A DNA stretch of 64,000 bases, taken from positions 1 to 64,000 of the forward strand of contig CAYQEZ010000001.1 of the NCBI GenBank assembly GCA_964416645.1, in the 5' to 3' direction. Shown in pieces: positions 50,607-60,007 of the stretch. The position numbers and the translations under genes are program-made. The stretch is from GCA-002282575 sp964416645 (GTDB lineage: Bacteria > Pseudomonadota > Gammaproteobacteria > Thiomicrospirales > Thiomicrospiraceae). Position 1 is the first letter of the stretch, and each line of letters starts with the position of its first letter. Under the pieces are notes generated by a model. It saw only the letters and a list, made by a program, of their open reading frames with translations. It was not told the origin of the DNA and did not search any database.

Positions 50607-50963
50607 ATGCTAGAAAATTACCTGCCTATTCTGGTTTTTATTTTGCTCGGTATTGGTTTCGGTATCGGTCCCATTGCTGCTGGTTGGCTTTTAGCGCCTA
50701 ATCGTCCTGATAGCGAAAAATTATCACCTTACGAGTGTGGTTTTGAAGCTTTTGAAGATGCGCGTATGAAGTTCGATGTGCGCTTCTACCTAGTCGCTAT
50801 TCTGTTTATTATTTTCGATTTAGAAATCGCATTTTTATTTCCATGGGCCGTTGTGTTAGACACGATTGGTCTGGAAGGGTTTATTGCAATGGCTATTTTT
50901 CTAGCTATCCTTGTGGTTGGTTTCATTTACGAATGGAAAAAAGGAGCCTTGGAATGGGAATAG
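50607..50963 (+). CDS. nuoA: NADH-quinone oxidoreductase subunit A
   Basis: First gene of the complex I operon. The 118-residue membrane subunit has three helices and the family loop KLSPYECGFEAFEDARMKFDVRFYLVAILFIIFDLE (spread over about 35-70), containing the conserved Cys and acidic residues near the quinone site. A GGAGG ribosome site precedes ATG 50607. It overlaps nuoB by 10 bp. Confidence 0.96.
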   Translation: MLENYLPILVFILLGIGFGIGPIAAGWLLAPNRPDSEKLSPYECGFEAFEDARMKFDVRFYLVAILFIIFDLEIAFLFPWAVVLDTIGLEGFIAMAIFLAILVVGFIYEWKKGALEWE

Positions 50964-51430
50964 AAGGCGTTCTTAAAGAAGGTTTCATTACCACATCGGC
51001 GGATAAGTTAATCAATTGGGCGCGCACGGGTTCTTTGTGGCCGATGACGTTTGGTTTGGCTTGTTGTGCGGTCGAGATGATGCATGCTGGTGCATCACGT
51101 TATGACCTAGATCGCTTTGGTATCATTTTTCGTCCCAGTCCACGCCAATCGGATGTCATGATTGTTGCTGGCACTTTGGTCAATAAAATGGCACCTGCAC
51201 TGCGTAAGGTTTATGATCAGATGGCAGAGCCTCGCTGGGTAATCTCGATGGGTTCTTGTGCTAACGGTGGTGGTTATTATCATTATTCCTACGCTGTGGT
51301 GCGTGGTTGTGATCGTATCGTACCTGTGGATGTCTATGTACCTGGATGTCCACCGACAGCTGAGGCTCTGCTGTATGGCATTATTCAGTTGCAGAACAAG
51401 ATTAAACGTACTAACACGATTGCACGTTAA
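50954..51430 (+). CDS. nuoB: NADH-quinone oxidoreductase subunit B
   Basis: NuoB carries cluster N2, the last electron carrier before quinone. From ATG 50954 the protein is 158 residues. The N2 ligands are the tandem cysteines in FGLACCAVEMM, the cysteine in SMGSCANGGGYY, and the one in VYVPGCPPTAEALLYG. The longer frame starting at 50843 overlaps nuoA and is rejected. Confidence 0.97.
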   Translation: MGIEGVLKEGFITTSADKLINWARTGSLWPMTFGLACCAVEMMHAGASRYDLDRFGIIFRPSPRQSDVMIVAGTLVNKMAPALRKVYDQMAEPRWVISMGSCANGGGYYHYSYAVVRGCDRIVPVDVYVPGCPPTAEALLYGIIQLQNKIKRTNTIAR

Positions 51431-51451
51431 GAAATGGCTAGGAAATATACT

Positions 51452-52120
51452 ATGCGTTCGTTGACAGAATTATTAGCCCAGATTCAGCAGGCGTGGCCGG
51501 CGGTAGCTGGTGGTGTTTCAGAAGTCGAAGAATTGACAATTGATGTGCCAGCGAGCGATTGGCATGCGATGGCGTTGTATCTGAGGGATCAGCTTGGCTT
51601 TGAGCAACTCATTGATTTATGTGGTGTTGACTATGTTACTTATGGTCAGGTGAATTGGGCTACGGATACTGCAGTTAACGCGGGTTTTAGCCGCGGTGTG
51701 TTTGATTTTGAAGTTCCCGTTATATCGCAAAGTTCAGCAGATGGAAAACGTTTTGCTGTTGTAGCTCATTTGCTTTCCATTGAGTTTAACCAGCGTTTGC
51801 GTGTTAAGGTTTTCTGTGATGATGCGCAGTTTCCGATGGTTGACAGCGTTTGTGATGTCTGGGCGTCAGTGAATTGGTTTGAGCGTGAAGCCTTCGATCT
51901 TTATGGAATTGCCTTCAAAGGTCACCCAGACTTGCGTCGTCTCCTAACGGATTATGGTTTTGTGGGTCATCCGTTACGTAAAGACTTTCCGTTGGAAGGT
52001 CAGGTTGAAATGCGTTATGACCCAGCGCAAAATCGCGTTATTTACGAACCTGTATCTATTGAAAATCGGGTGAATACACCAAGAGTGATTCGTCCAACTG
52101 ATCGTTTGGGAGCCGAATAA
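51452..52120 (+). CDS. nuoC: NADH-quinone oxidoreductase subunit C
   Basis: A peripheral-arm subunit, 222 residues from ATG 51452 (AGGA site 8 nt upstream); ATG 51434 would add six residues. Motifs: FEQLIDLCGVDYVTYG, WFEREAFDLYGIAFKGHPDLRRLLTDYGFVGHPLRKDFPL (about 150-190), the family signature. It is separate from nuoD, unlike the fused nuoCD of E. coli. nuoD starts after 1 bp. Confidence 0.94.
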   Translation: MRSLTELLAQIQQAWPAVAGGVSEVEELTIDVPASDWHAMALYLRDQLGFEQLIDLCGVDYVTYGQVNWATDTAVNAGFSRGVFDFEVPVISQSSADGKRFAVVAHLLSIEFNQRLRVKVFCDDAQFPMVDSVCDVWASVNWFEREAFDLYGIAFKGHPDLRRLLTDYGFVGHPLRKDFPLEGQVEMRYDPAQNRVIYEPVSIENRVNTPRVIRPTDRLGAE

Positions 52121-52121
52121 G

Positions 52122-53375
52122 ATGGCTGAAATTCGTAACTATACACTGAACTTCGGGCCACAGCATCCTTCGGCACATGGCGTGTTGCGCTTGGTGCTAG
52201 AGTTGGACGGTGAAACCATTGTTCGTGCTGATCCGCACATTGGTTTGTTGCACCGTGGTACAGAGAAGCTGGCTGAATATAAGCCCTATAATCAATCGAT
52301 TGGCTACATGGACCGTCTTGATTATGTGTCGATGATGGCGAATGAGCACGCATACGTGATGACCATTGAAAAGCTCATGGGTCTAGAAGTGCCTGAGCGC
52401 GCTCAGTACATTCGTGTTATGTTTGATGAAGTAACGCGTATTCTCAATCACTTATTGTGGTTAGGTGCTCATGCGCTCGATATCGGTGCGATGACGGTTT
52501 TCCTTTATGCTTTCCGTGAGCGTGAAGACTTGATGGATTGCTATGAAGCGGTATCGGGTGCGCGTATGCATGCAACCTATTATCGTCCAGGTGGTGTCTA
52601 TCGTGATTTACCCGATAGTATGCCTAAATATGAATACACCCCATTCCGTTCTAAGAAAGATGTGGATCGTTTAAACGAAACCCGTCATGGTTCGATGCTA
52701 GATTTCTTACAAGCCTTTACCGAGCGTTTCCCAGCTTATGTTGATGAGTATGAAACGTTATTAACGGACAATCGTATCTGGAAACAACGCACCGTTGATA
52801 TTGGTATTGTTTCGCCTGAGCGCGCTCTGCAACTTGGTTTTACGGGTCCTATGTTGCGTGGTTCTGGCATTGCTTGGGATTTACGTAAGACACAACCTTA
52901 TGAAGTTTACGATCGTATGGATTTCGATATCCCTGTTGGTAAAACAGGTGATTCGTATGACCGTTATCTGGTTCGAGTTGCTGAAATGCGCGAGTCAAAT
53001 AAGATTATTCGTCAGTGTATTGAATGGTTAAGAGCAAATCCAGGTTCAGTGATTACAAAAAACCTGAAAGTGGCAGCGCCTAAGCGCGAACACATGAAAG
53101 ATAATATGGAAGCCTTAATCCACCACTTTAAGTTGTTTACTGAAGGCTATTGCTTGCCCGCGGGCGAGGCTTATGCGGCTGTTGAACATCCGAAAGGTGA
53201 GCTGGGTGTGTACATGATTTCTGATGGCGCTAATAAACCTTATCGCCTAAAAATTCGTGCGCCAGGTTTTGCGCATTTGGCTGCGTTAGACGAAATGTCG
53301 CGTGGTCACATGATTGCGGACGTGGTAACCATTATTGGAACTCAAGATATCGTATTCGGGGAGATTGACCGCTAA
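52122..53375 (+). CDS. nuoD: NADH-quinone oxidoreductase subunit D
   Basis: The 49-kDa-type subunit forming the quinone pocket with NuoB, 417 residues. Motifs: NFGPQHPSAHGVLRLVLELDGE, HIGLLHRGTEKLAEYK (with the quinone-contacting His region), DRLDYVSMMANEHAY, and the C-terminal DIVFGEIDR. It shares its final base with the nuoE start region (TAATG overlap at 53375). Confidence 0.97.
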   Translation: MAEIRNYTLNFGPQHPSAHGVLRLVLELDGETIVRADPHIGLLHRGTEKLAEYKPYNQSIGYMDRLDYVSMMANEHAYVMTIEKLMGLEVPERAQYIRVMFDEVTRILNHLLWLGAHALDIGAMTVFLYAFREREDLMDCYEAVSGARMHATYYRPGGVYRDLPDSMPKYEYTPFRSKKDVDRLNETRHGSMLDFLQAFTERFPAYVDEYETLLTDNRIWKQRTVDIGIVSPERALQLGFTGPMLRGSGIAWDLRKTQPYEVYDRMDFDIPVGKTGDSYDRYLVRVAEMRESNKIIRQCIEWLRANPGSVITKNLKVAAPKREHMKDNMEALIHHFKLFTEGYCLPAGEAYAAVEHPKGELGVYMISDGANKPYRLKIRAPGFAHLAALDEMSRGHMIADVVTIIGTQDIVFGEIDR

Positions 53376-53857
53376 TGTCTATCATTCAAGGACAAGTGAA
53401 AGCTGATATTGACCATTGGATCGCTCAATATCCAGAAGGGCAACAAAAGTCGGCGGTGATGCCAGGCTTGACGGTGATTCAGAACGCTAATGGCGGTTAT
53501 TTAACTGAAGCCTTAATGGATGAATTGGCTGATTATTTAGATATTTCGCCGATTGAAGTTTACGAAGTGGCTACTTTCTACTCGATGTATGAACACCAGC
53601 CTGTGGGTAAACATAAGATCTGCGTGTGTACTAATATTTCTTGTATGCTACGCGGTTCAGATGAAGTGGTTGAGCACTTAAAGAAGCGTTTGGGTGTCTC
53701 TGATTTTGGTGAGCTTTCTGCAGATGGCAAGTTCTCAATCAAAGAAGTTGAGTGTCTGGGTGCTTGTGTTGGTGCGCCTATGTTTCAAATTGGCGATCAT
53801 TATCATGAACACCTTACCCCTGAAAAAATCGATGCCATTCTGGCGAGTTTGGAGTAA
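53375..53857 (+). CDS. nuoE: NADH-quinone oxidoreductase subunit E
   Basis: A 160-residue thioredoxin-fold subunit carrying [2Fe-2S] cluster N1a. The ligands are in CVCTNISCMLRG (CX4C-type pair) and in VECLGACVGAPM. The N-terminal helical part has EALMDELADYLDISPIEVYEVATFYSMY. It forms the NADH module with NuoF and NuoG. Confidence 0.96.
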   Translation: MSIIQGQVKADIDHWIAQYPEGQQKSAVMPGLTVIQNANGGYLTEALMDELADYLDISPIEVYEVATFYSMYEHQPVGKHKICVCTNISCMLRGSDEVVEHLKKRLGVSDFGELSADGKFSIKEVECLGACVGAPMFQIGDHYHEHLTPEKIDAILASLE

Positions 53858-53860
53858 CGG

Positions 53861-55138
53861 ATGATGATGAACGAAAATTGTTTCCGCACCCTGCATTTGC
53901 CCGAGCCTTGGACACTGAAAACCTACGTTGAAAACGGTGGCTATGAGGTTTGGAAAAAAGTTGTTTCTGGTGAAATTCTTCCTGAAGAAATTATTGACCA
54001 AGTCAAGATTTCGGCTTTACGCGGTCGTGGCGGCGCGGGTTTCCCAACAGGGCTTAAGTGGAGCTTCATGAATCGTCGTGCGACTGGTCCTAAATTCTTA
54101 CTTTGCAACTCTGATGAGGGCGAGCCTGGTACCTGTAAAGATCGTGATATTTTGCGTTACAACCCGCATCAACTCATTGAAGGCATGTGTATTGCGGCTT
54201 ATGTGATTGGTGCAAGTCGTGGTTACAACTATATTCGTGGTGAGTTTGTTGAGCCAATTAATCGTTACTTAGGCGCGGTTGATGAGGCACGTGCTGCGGG
54301 ATTTTTAGGTAAGGATATTCTGGGTTCTGGTTTCGATTTCGATTTGTTTGTGCATTCGGGTGCGGGTGCTTACATTTGCGGTGAAGAGACGGCGCTAATT
54401 GAATCTATCGAAGGGAAAAAAGGTATGCCGCGGTTCAAGCCACCTTTCCCAGCCAGTTTTGGTTTGTATGGTCGTCCGACCACCATTAATAATACCGAGA
54501 CGCTGGCCTCTATCCCTATGATTCTCGCTAAAGGCGGGCAGTGGTTTTTAGAGTTAGGTAAACCCAATAATGGCGGCACCAAGCTTTTTTCGGTTTCGGG
54601 TCATGTCGAGAAACCAGGTAATCAAGAAGTGCGTATGGGTACACCATTCAAAACCTTGCTGGAAAATGCAGGCGGTATTTGGAAAGGCCGTCAGTTGAAA
54701 GCGGTCATTCCTGGTGGCTCATCTACTCCTGTCTTGCCAGCAGAAAAAGCATTGTCGATGGATATGGACTATGACAGTATTTCTAAAGCGGGCTCTTATT
54801 TAGGGGCTGGTTCCGTCATTATTATGGATGAAACCACCGACATGGTGAAAGTATTGGAACGTCTCAGCTACTTTTATTATGAAGAGTCCTGTGGTCAATG
54901 TACGCCTTGTCGTGAGGGTACGGGGTGGATGCATCGCGTTGTGAAGCGTATTGCACAAGGAAAAGGGCGCCCTGAAGATTTAACCTTATTACGTGATGTG
55001 GGTGGTCGCATTACGGGTAAGGTCATTTGTGGCTTGGGTGATGCAGCGGCTATCCCTGTCACCAGCTTTTTGAAACACTTCGGTCATGAGTTTGAACATT
55101 ATGTTGAACATGGCTGTAGTATTTATGATCGCATGTAA
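53861..55138 (+). CDS. nuoF: NADH-quinone oxidoreductase subunit F
   Basis: The NADH- and FMN-binding subunit, 425 residues, with [4Fe-4S] cluster N3. Motifs: RGRGGAGFPTGLKWSF (nucleotide/FMN loop), CNSDEGEPGTCKDRDI, GAGAYICGEETALIESIEG, and the N3 ligands in ESCGQCTPCREGTGW plus VICGLGDAAA. It lies 3 bp after nuoE. Confidence 0.97.
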   Translation: MMMNENCFRTLHLPEPWTLKTYVENGGYEVWKKVVSGEILPEEIIDQVKISALRGRGGAGFPTGLKWSFMNRRATGPKFLLCNSDEGEPGTCKDRDILRYNPHQLIEGMCIAAYVIGASRGYNYIRGEFVEPINRYLGAVDEARAAGFLGKDILGSGFDFDLFVHSGAGAYICGEETALIESIEGKKGMPRFKPPFPASFGLYGRPTTINNTETLASIPMILAKGGQWFLELGKPNNGGTKLFSVSGHVEKPGNQEVRMGTPFKTLLENAGGIWKGRQLKAVIPGGSSTPVLPAEKALSMDMDYDSISKAGSYLGAGSVIIMDETTDMVKVLERLSYFYYEESCGQCTPCREGTGWMHRVVKRIAQGKGRPEDLTLLRDVGGRITGKVICGLGDAAAIPVTSFLKHFGHEFEHYVEHGCSIYDRM

Positions 55139-55177
55139 CCTGTCCGTGATTAGACATGCACAAGTGATGGTATACAT

Positions 55178-57463
55178 ATGATAAAGATTGAAATTAATGG
55201 TCAAGTCATCAAGGCACGTGAAGGGCTGATGTTGATTGATGTGGCAGATGATGCGGGAATTAATATTCCCCGTTTCTGTTATCACAAAAAGCTATCGGTG
55301 GCGGCTAACTGCCGTATGTGTTTGGTCGAGGTGGCAGGTGCGCCTAAAACTTTGCCAGCCTGTGCAACACCCGTAACTGATGGTATGAAGGTGATGACCA
55401 AATCGCCTAAAGCTTTAGCGGCACAAAAAGCGGTCATGGAGTTCCTACTCATTAATCATCCGTTGGATTGCCCAATTTGCGATCAAGGTGGTGAGTGCGA
55501 ATTACAAGACGTGTCCATGCTGTACGGACAGGATATTAGTCGCTTCAATGAAGGCAAGCGTATTCTTGGCGACAAGGATATTGGACCTTTAGTTCAAACG
55601 GATATGACGCGTTGTATTCACTGTACGCGTTGTGTACGTTTTGGCAAAGAAGTAGCAGGTATCATGGAGTTAGGCGCCACGGGTCGTGGTGAGCACATGG
55701 AAATTGGTACCTATGTTGCCAAAGCCATGGTATCGGAACTTTCAGGCAACGTCATTGATTTATGTCCAGTGGGTGCCTTGACCTCAAAGCCTTATCGTTA
55801 TACGGCTCGCGCTTGGGAATTACAAGCGACGCCTTCGATTGCGATTCATGATGGATTGGGTTCACATACTTATATTCACCATAAGCAAGGACAGATTAAG
55901 CGTGTTGTGCCGCGTGAAAATGAAGCCATTAATGAAACTTGGTTGTCTGACCGCGATCGTTTTTCATACACTAGCTTGAGCCATAATCGTTTGACCCAGC
56001 CGATGCGCAAGATCGATGGCGAGTGGAAGGTCGTTGATTGGGAAACTGCCTTGACAGAAGTGGCCGCGTTATTTTCTGGTCAATTAGCGCATAATGCGAA
56101 TAGTCTTGGTGCATTAATTAGTCCGACTGCCAGCGTCGAAGAATTGTATTTATTACAAAAGCTCCTTTCTAGCAAAGGTTGTCATAACATTGATCACCGT
56201 CTACATCAGCAAGATTTTTCGGCTGATGCCGCTGGGGTTATGCCTTACCTAGCCATGCCTATTGAGCAGGTAGAGAAAGTAAAAGCCGCCTTGTTAATCG
56301 GCTCTAACCTGCGTCATGAACAACCTTTGCTCAATCAGCGTTTGCGCAAAGCCACTCAAATGCGTGCGAAAGTCATGGCGATTAACCCTGTCGATTTCGA
56401 TTTGAGCTACCGATTATCGGTTAAAGCGACGGTTTCAGTGCCAGATATGGTGACGACATTAGCCGGTATTGCTAAGGCGTTGAGTGCCAATCAATCGTTA
56501 AGTAACCGTGAGTCATCATTACTGGAAGGTGTAGTTGTTACTGACATCACACGAAAAATGGCCGATCAGTTGTCAGTTGAGGGGGATAAGCTCATTATCC
56601 TCGGTCAGTTGGCGCAGAGCCATGTCTCCTTTGCACGCTTATTGCAGTTAGCGAGTCTTGTGGCGCGTTTATCTGGTGCACAATTAACTTGGTTGCCTGA
56701 GTCAGGTAATAGTCTTGGTGCTGCTTTGGTTGGTGCACATCCTAAACAGTCAGGAATGAATGCGGCTGAGATGCTACGCAAGGGTATGGATAATTGGTTG
56801 TTGTGGAATGTCGATCCAACGGCGGATTGTCTGCTACCTGAAGCAACTAACCTAAATGGTCGTGTCGTTGCGGTGTCAGCCTTTGATACGCTGGGTTTGC
56901 GTGAGGTTTCGGATTGGATGTTACCGATTGCGGCTTTTGGTGAAGCGGCAGGAACTTACGTTAATGCGAATAGTCAGTGGCAGTTTGCGCCCGTGGCCTT
57001 AACAGCTGTTGGTGATGCCAAACCAGGCTGGAAAGTGCTACGTGTGTTAGGCAATATGATGAATGTGTCTGGATTTGATTATGTATCATTAGATCAAGTC
57101 ACAGAAGCAGCTAAAGCAATGGCGGGTTCAGCCAAGGTTGTTGATCATGACACCTTAATGAACTTAACGAGTCAGGTAGCTAGCTTGAATGGATTTGCAC
57201 GCGTCGCCGAATTGCCTATGTATGCTAATGATATTTATGTACGTCATGCTCAGCCTTTGCAAGCGCATCAACATGCTGGTCAAGCAGTGCTTCGTATGAA
57301 TCCGCAACAAGTGACCGATGAGGTTGTACGTGTTCAGGATGTCAACGGAAATCTGCTTGAGCTGAATGTGGTTGCTGATGCGCGTGTTGCCGTGGGTAAT
57401 ATTGTGGCACCGATGAGTTGGTTGGCAAATTTGCCAGCTGACTTTTTGAGTTTGGCAGCTTAG
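55178..57463 (+). CDS. nuoG: NADH-quinone oxidoreductase subunit G
   Basis: The large 761-residue Fe-S subunit. An N-terminal ferredoxin domain carries N1b (FCYHKKLSVAANCRMCLVEV and PACATPV). Next come N5 (HPLDCPICDQGGECELQD, with its His ligand) and N4 (CIHCTRCVRFG and CPVGAL). The remainder is a degenerate molybdopterin-oxidoreductase-like domain without an obvious extra CX2CX3C (no N7-type site seen), so it is like mitochondrial-type NuoG. A 39-bp gap after nuoF carries no clear feature. Confidence 0.95.
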   Translation: MIKIEINGQVIKAREGLMLIDVADDAGINIPRFCYHKKLSVAANCRMCLVEVAGAPKTLPACATPVTDGMKVMTKSPKALAAQKAVMEFLLINHPLDCPICDQGGECELQDVSMLYGQDISRFNEGKRILGDKDIGPLVQTDMTRCIHCTRCVRFGKEVAGIMELGATGRGEHMEIGTYVAKAMVSELSGNVIDLCPVGALTSKPYRYTARAWELQATPSIAIHDGLGSHTYIHHKQGQIKRVVPRENEAINETWLSDRDRFSYTSLSHNRLTQPMRKIDGEWKVVDWETALTEVAALFSGQLAHNANSLGALISPTASVEELYLLQKLLSSKGCHNIDHRLHQQDFSADAAGVMPYLAMPIEQVEKVKAALLIGSNLRHEQPLLNQRLRKATQMRAKVMAINPVDFDLSYRLSVKATVSVPDMVTTLAGIAKALSANQSLSNRESSLLEGVVVTDITRKMADQLSVEGDKLIILGQLAQSHVSFARLLQLASLVARLSGAQLTWLPESGNSLGAALVGAHPKQSGMNAAEMLRKGMDNWLLWNVDPTADCLLPEATNLNGRVVAVSAFDTLGLREVSDWMLPIAAFGEAAGTYVNANSQWQFAPVALTAVGDAKPGWKVLRVLGNMMNVSGFDYVSLDQVTEAAKAMAGSAKVVDHDTLMNLTSQVASLNGFARVAELPMYANDIYVRHAQPLQAHQHAGQAVLRMNPQQVTDEVVRVQDVNGNLLELNVVADARVAVGNIVAPMSWLANLPADFLSLAA

Positions 57464-57473
57464 GAGTCAATGA

Positions 57474-58550
57474 ATGTTTGAAAGTTTACAACTCTTTTTG
57501 GCTCAGTGGGTTCCAGACGGTATGGCGACGGTGCTGGTCATTTTGGTACAAGCCGCGATGGTGATTGTTCCTTTGCTACTTGCCGTGGCCTACTTGACCT
57601 ATGCTGAGCGTAAAGTGATTGGTTACATGCAGATCCGTTTAGGACCAAATCGTGTTGGTCCAGGTGGTTGGTTACAGCCGATTGCGGATGCGCTCAAATT
57701 GTTGATGAAAGAAGTGATTATTCCTTCTAAGTCTAATGTTTATCTTTTTGTAATTGCTCCTGTTTTAGCCATTGCGCCTGCTATTGCGGTATGGGCAGTA
57801 GTGCCTTTTGCTGATGGCGTTGTGGTCGCTGACATTAATGCTGGTTTGCTCTACATCCTCGCTATTTCATCTATTGGGGTTTATGGTGTGGTGGTTGCTG
57901 GATGGGCATCTAACTCTAAATACGCATTTTTGGGTGCTTTGCGTTCGTCAGCGCAAAAAGTTTCTTATGAAATCGCTATGGGGTTCGCACTGGTTACTGT
58001 CATCATGACCGCTGGCAGTATGAACTTGACGGAGATTGTCAATGGACAACAGGGTGGTATTCTTTCTTGGTATTGGATTCCGTTATTACCGATGTTTGTT
58101 GTTTACTTCATTGCTGGGGTTGCAGAAACGAACCGTGCACCTTTTGACGTTGCCGAGGGTGAATCTGAGATTGTTGCTGGTTTCCATGTTGATTACTCGG
58201 GCATGACCTTTGCGGTTTTCTTCTTGGCTGAATATGCCATGATGATTCTGATTGCTTTCCTCACTGCCATTATGTTTATGGGGGGATGGTTATCACCGTT
58301 TGAGGGTATTCCTGGTCTTGAGACATTATTTAGTTTTGTGCCTGCTTTTGTCTGGATAGCATTAAAAGTTTCTTTTTTATTATTTGTCTTTTTATGGTTC
58401 CGTGCCACTTTCCCGCGTTACCGTTATGACCAGATTATGCGTTTAGGGTGGAAGATTTTCATTCCGTTAACCATTTTATGGGTATTTGTGGTGGGTGTTA
58501 TGGCTTACTTTAAAGTGGCTCCTTGGTTTGTTCATGGAGGTGTTGCATGA
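57474..58550 (+). CDS. nuoH: NADH-quinone oxidoreductase subunit H
   Basis: The 358-residue membrane subunit joining the peripheral arm and the proton-pumping arm, with eight predicted helices. Motifs: AERKVIGYMQIRLGPNRVGP (about 44-63), GWASNSKYAFLGALRSSAQKVSYE, and ETNRAPFDVAEGESEIVAGFHVDYSG with the acidic residues of the E-channel. It overlaps nuoI as ATGA. Confidence 0.97.
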   Translation: MFESLQLFLAQWVPDGMATVLVILVQAAMVIVPLLLAVAYLTYAERKVIGYMQIRLGPNRVGPGGWLQPIADALKLLMKEVIIPSKSNVYLFVIAPVLAIAPAIAVWAVVPFADGVVVADINAGLLYILAISSIGVYGVVVAGWASNSKYAFLGALRSSAQKVSYEIAMGFALVTVIMTAGSMNLTEIVNGQQGGILSWYWIPLLPMFVVYFIAGVAETNRAPFDVAEGESEIVAGFHVDYSGMTFAVFFLAEYAMMILIAFLTAIMFMGGWLSPFEGIPGLETLFSFVPAFVWIALKVSFLLFVFLWFRATFPRYRYDQIMRLGWKIFIPLTILWVFVVGVMAYFKVAPWFVHGGVA

Positions 58551-59038
58551 TTGCTGCGTTAAAGCGTCAGTTAAAAACCTGGACATTGTGGGAGTTATTT
58601 CAAGGTTTAGCTATTACAGGTAAGTATTTGTTTAAAAGCAAAATTACCGTTTTGTATCCTGAAGAAAAAACACCTATGTCGCCGCGTTTCCGTGGTAAGC
58701 ATGCCTTGCGTCGCTATGCTAATGGTGAAGAACGTTGTATTGCGTGTAAATTGTGTGAAGCCGTTTGTCCTGCTAATGCAATTACGATTGAATCAGAAGC
58801 ACGCGATGATGGCTCTCGTAGAACGACGGTTTACGATATAGATCTGTTTAAGTGCATTTACTGTGGTTTTTGTGAAGAAGCCTGCCCGGTGGATGCGATT
58901 GTTGAAACGCGCGTGTTTGAATATGCCTTCGAGCCAGGTGAAATTCATGTTATGAATAAAGACATGTTATTAGCTCATGGTGACAAGATGGAAGCACAAA
59001 TTGCAGCGGATCGCGCTGCAGATGCTAAGTACCGATAA
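58547..59038 (+). CDS. nuoI: NADH-quinone oxidoreductase subunit I
   Basis: A 163-residue ferredoxin-type subunit with clusters N6a and N6b. The two CX2CX2CX3C motifs are ERCIACKLCEAVCPANAI (about 60-77) and KCIYCGFCEEACPVDAI (about 100-116). The start ATG 58547 overlaps the nuoH stop; the longer frame from 58523 is rejected. Confidence 0.97.
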   Translation: MIAALKRQLKTWTLWELFQGLAITGKYLFKSKITVLYPEEKTPMSPRFRGKHALRRYANGEERCIACKLCEAVCPANAITIESEARDDGSRRTTVYDIDLFKCIYCGFCEEACPVDAIVETRVFEYAFEPGEIHVMNKDMLLAHGDKMEAQIAADRAADAKYR

Positions 59039-59052
59039 GTGGGAATGACATC

Positions 59053-59688
59053 ATGGGTGTAGAAAAGTTTTTGTTTTATGTGTTTGCGTTAACCGCAGTC
59101 TTTGCGTCTTTAGGTGTGATTAGCTCTCGTAATCCTGTAAGGGCAGTGCTCTTCCTAGTATTGGCGTTTGTTGCTACCGCAGGCATCTGGTTGTTGTTGC
59201 AAGCAGAGTTTTTGGGTATTGTGCTGATTCTCGTTTATGTTGGTGCCGTCATGGTGCTCTTTCTGTTTGTCATTATGATGTTGGATATTAATCTAACGCC
59301 ATTAAAAGAAGGTTTTGCTCGTTATTTACCGATTGGTATTGTCGTTGCCTTGGTGGTATTGGCTGAGATGGCGATGGTATTGAATCCTACTTTCTTTGGC
59401 TTAGAGAATTTCCCATCTCCCGTGGCGCTTTCAGCGACAGACAGTAACACCAAAATGTTAGGTAAATTGTTGTTCACTGAGTATTTGTTTGCTTTTGAAT
59501 TGGCCGCTGTGTTGCTGCTGCTTTCTATCGTTGCTGCCATTGTGTTGACCTTACGTCGTCGTCACCAAAGTGAAGCACTGTATCAAGATGTGGGCGCTCA
59601 GGTGCGTGTGCAAGCCAGTGATCGTCTGACGATGGTCAAAATGGCTCCAACAGTCAAATCTAATGCGCCTGAACAAGGAGCTGAGTAA
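59053..59688 (+). CDS. nuoJ: NADH-quinone oxidoreductase subunit J
   Basis: A 211-residue membrane subunit with five helices; RNPVRAVLFLVLAFVATAGIWLLL, LGIVLILVYVGAVMVLFLFVIMMLDI (including the mid-membrane pi-bulge helix region). The hydrophilic C-terminal tail (about 175-211) is longer than the core family. The last base overlaps the nuoK start. Confidence 0.94.
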   Translation: MGVEKFLFYVFALTAVFASLGVISSRNPVRAVLFLVLAFVATAGIWLLLQAEFLGIVLILVYVGAVMVLFLFVIMMLDINLTPLKEGFARYLPIGIVVALVVLAEMAMVLNPTFFGLENFPSPVALSATDSNTKMLGKLLFTEYLFAFELAAVLLLLSIVAAIVLTLRRRHQSEALYQDVGAQVRVQASDRLTMVKMAPTVKSNAPEQGAE

Positions 59689-60002
59689 TGAGTGAAATGA
59701 TTCAATTATCTGACGTGCTGCTTTTTGGTGCAGTGTTGTTTGTATTAAGTTTGGCAGGTATCTTCCTGAATCGTAAAAACTTAATCATTATTTTGATGAG
59801 CATTGAGTTGATGTTATTGGCAGTTAATACGAATTTAGTTGCTTTTTCGAGTTTCCAAGGCAATATGCATGGTCAAGTGTTTGTATTTTTTATTTTAACG
59901 GTTGCGGCGGCTGAAGCGGCAATAGGTTTGGCATTGTTGGTGTTGTTATTCCGTAATAAGCACAGTATTAATGTTGATGATTTAAGTGAAATGAAGGGAT
60001 AA
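59688..60002 (+). CDS. nuoK: NADH-quinone oxidoreductase subunit K
   Basis: A 104-residue, three-helix subunit homologous to MrpC. It has GIFLNRKNLIIILMSIELMLLAVNTNLVAFS with the membrane glutamates (one in SIELML, one in AAAEAAIGLALLVLLFR) used in proton transfer. The start at 59688 overlaps nuoJ (TAATG); ATG 59697 would trim three residues. Confidence 0.96.
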   Translation: MSEMIQLSDVLLFGAVLFVLSLAGIFLNRKNLIIILMSIELMLLAVNTNLVAFSSFQGNMHGQVFVFFILTVAAAEAAIGLALLVLLFRNKHSINVDDLSEMKG

Positions 60003-60007
60003 AACGG

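Noticed and set aside
50843..50953. NuoB N-terminal extension starting inside nuoA
   Set aside because: The extra residues are a shadow of nuoA; NuoB begins MGIEGVLKEG at 50954.
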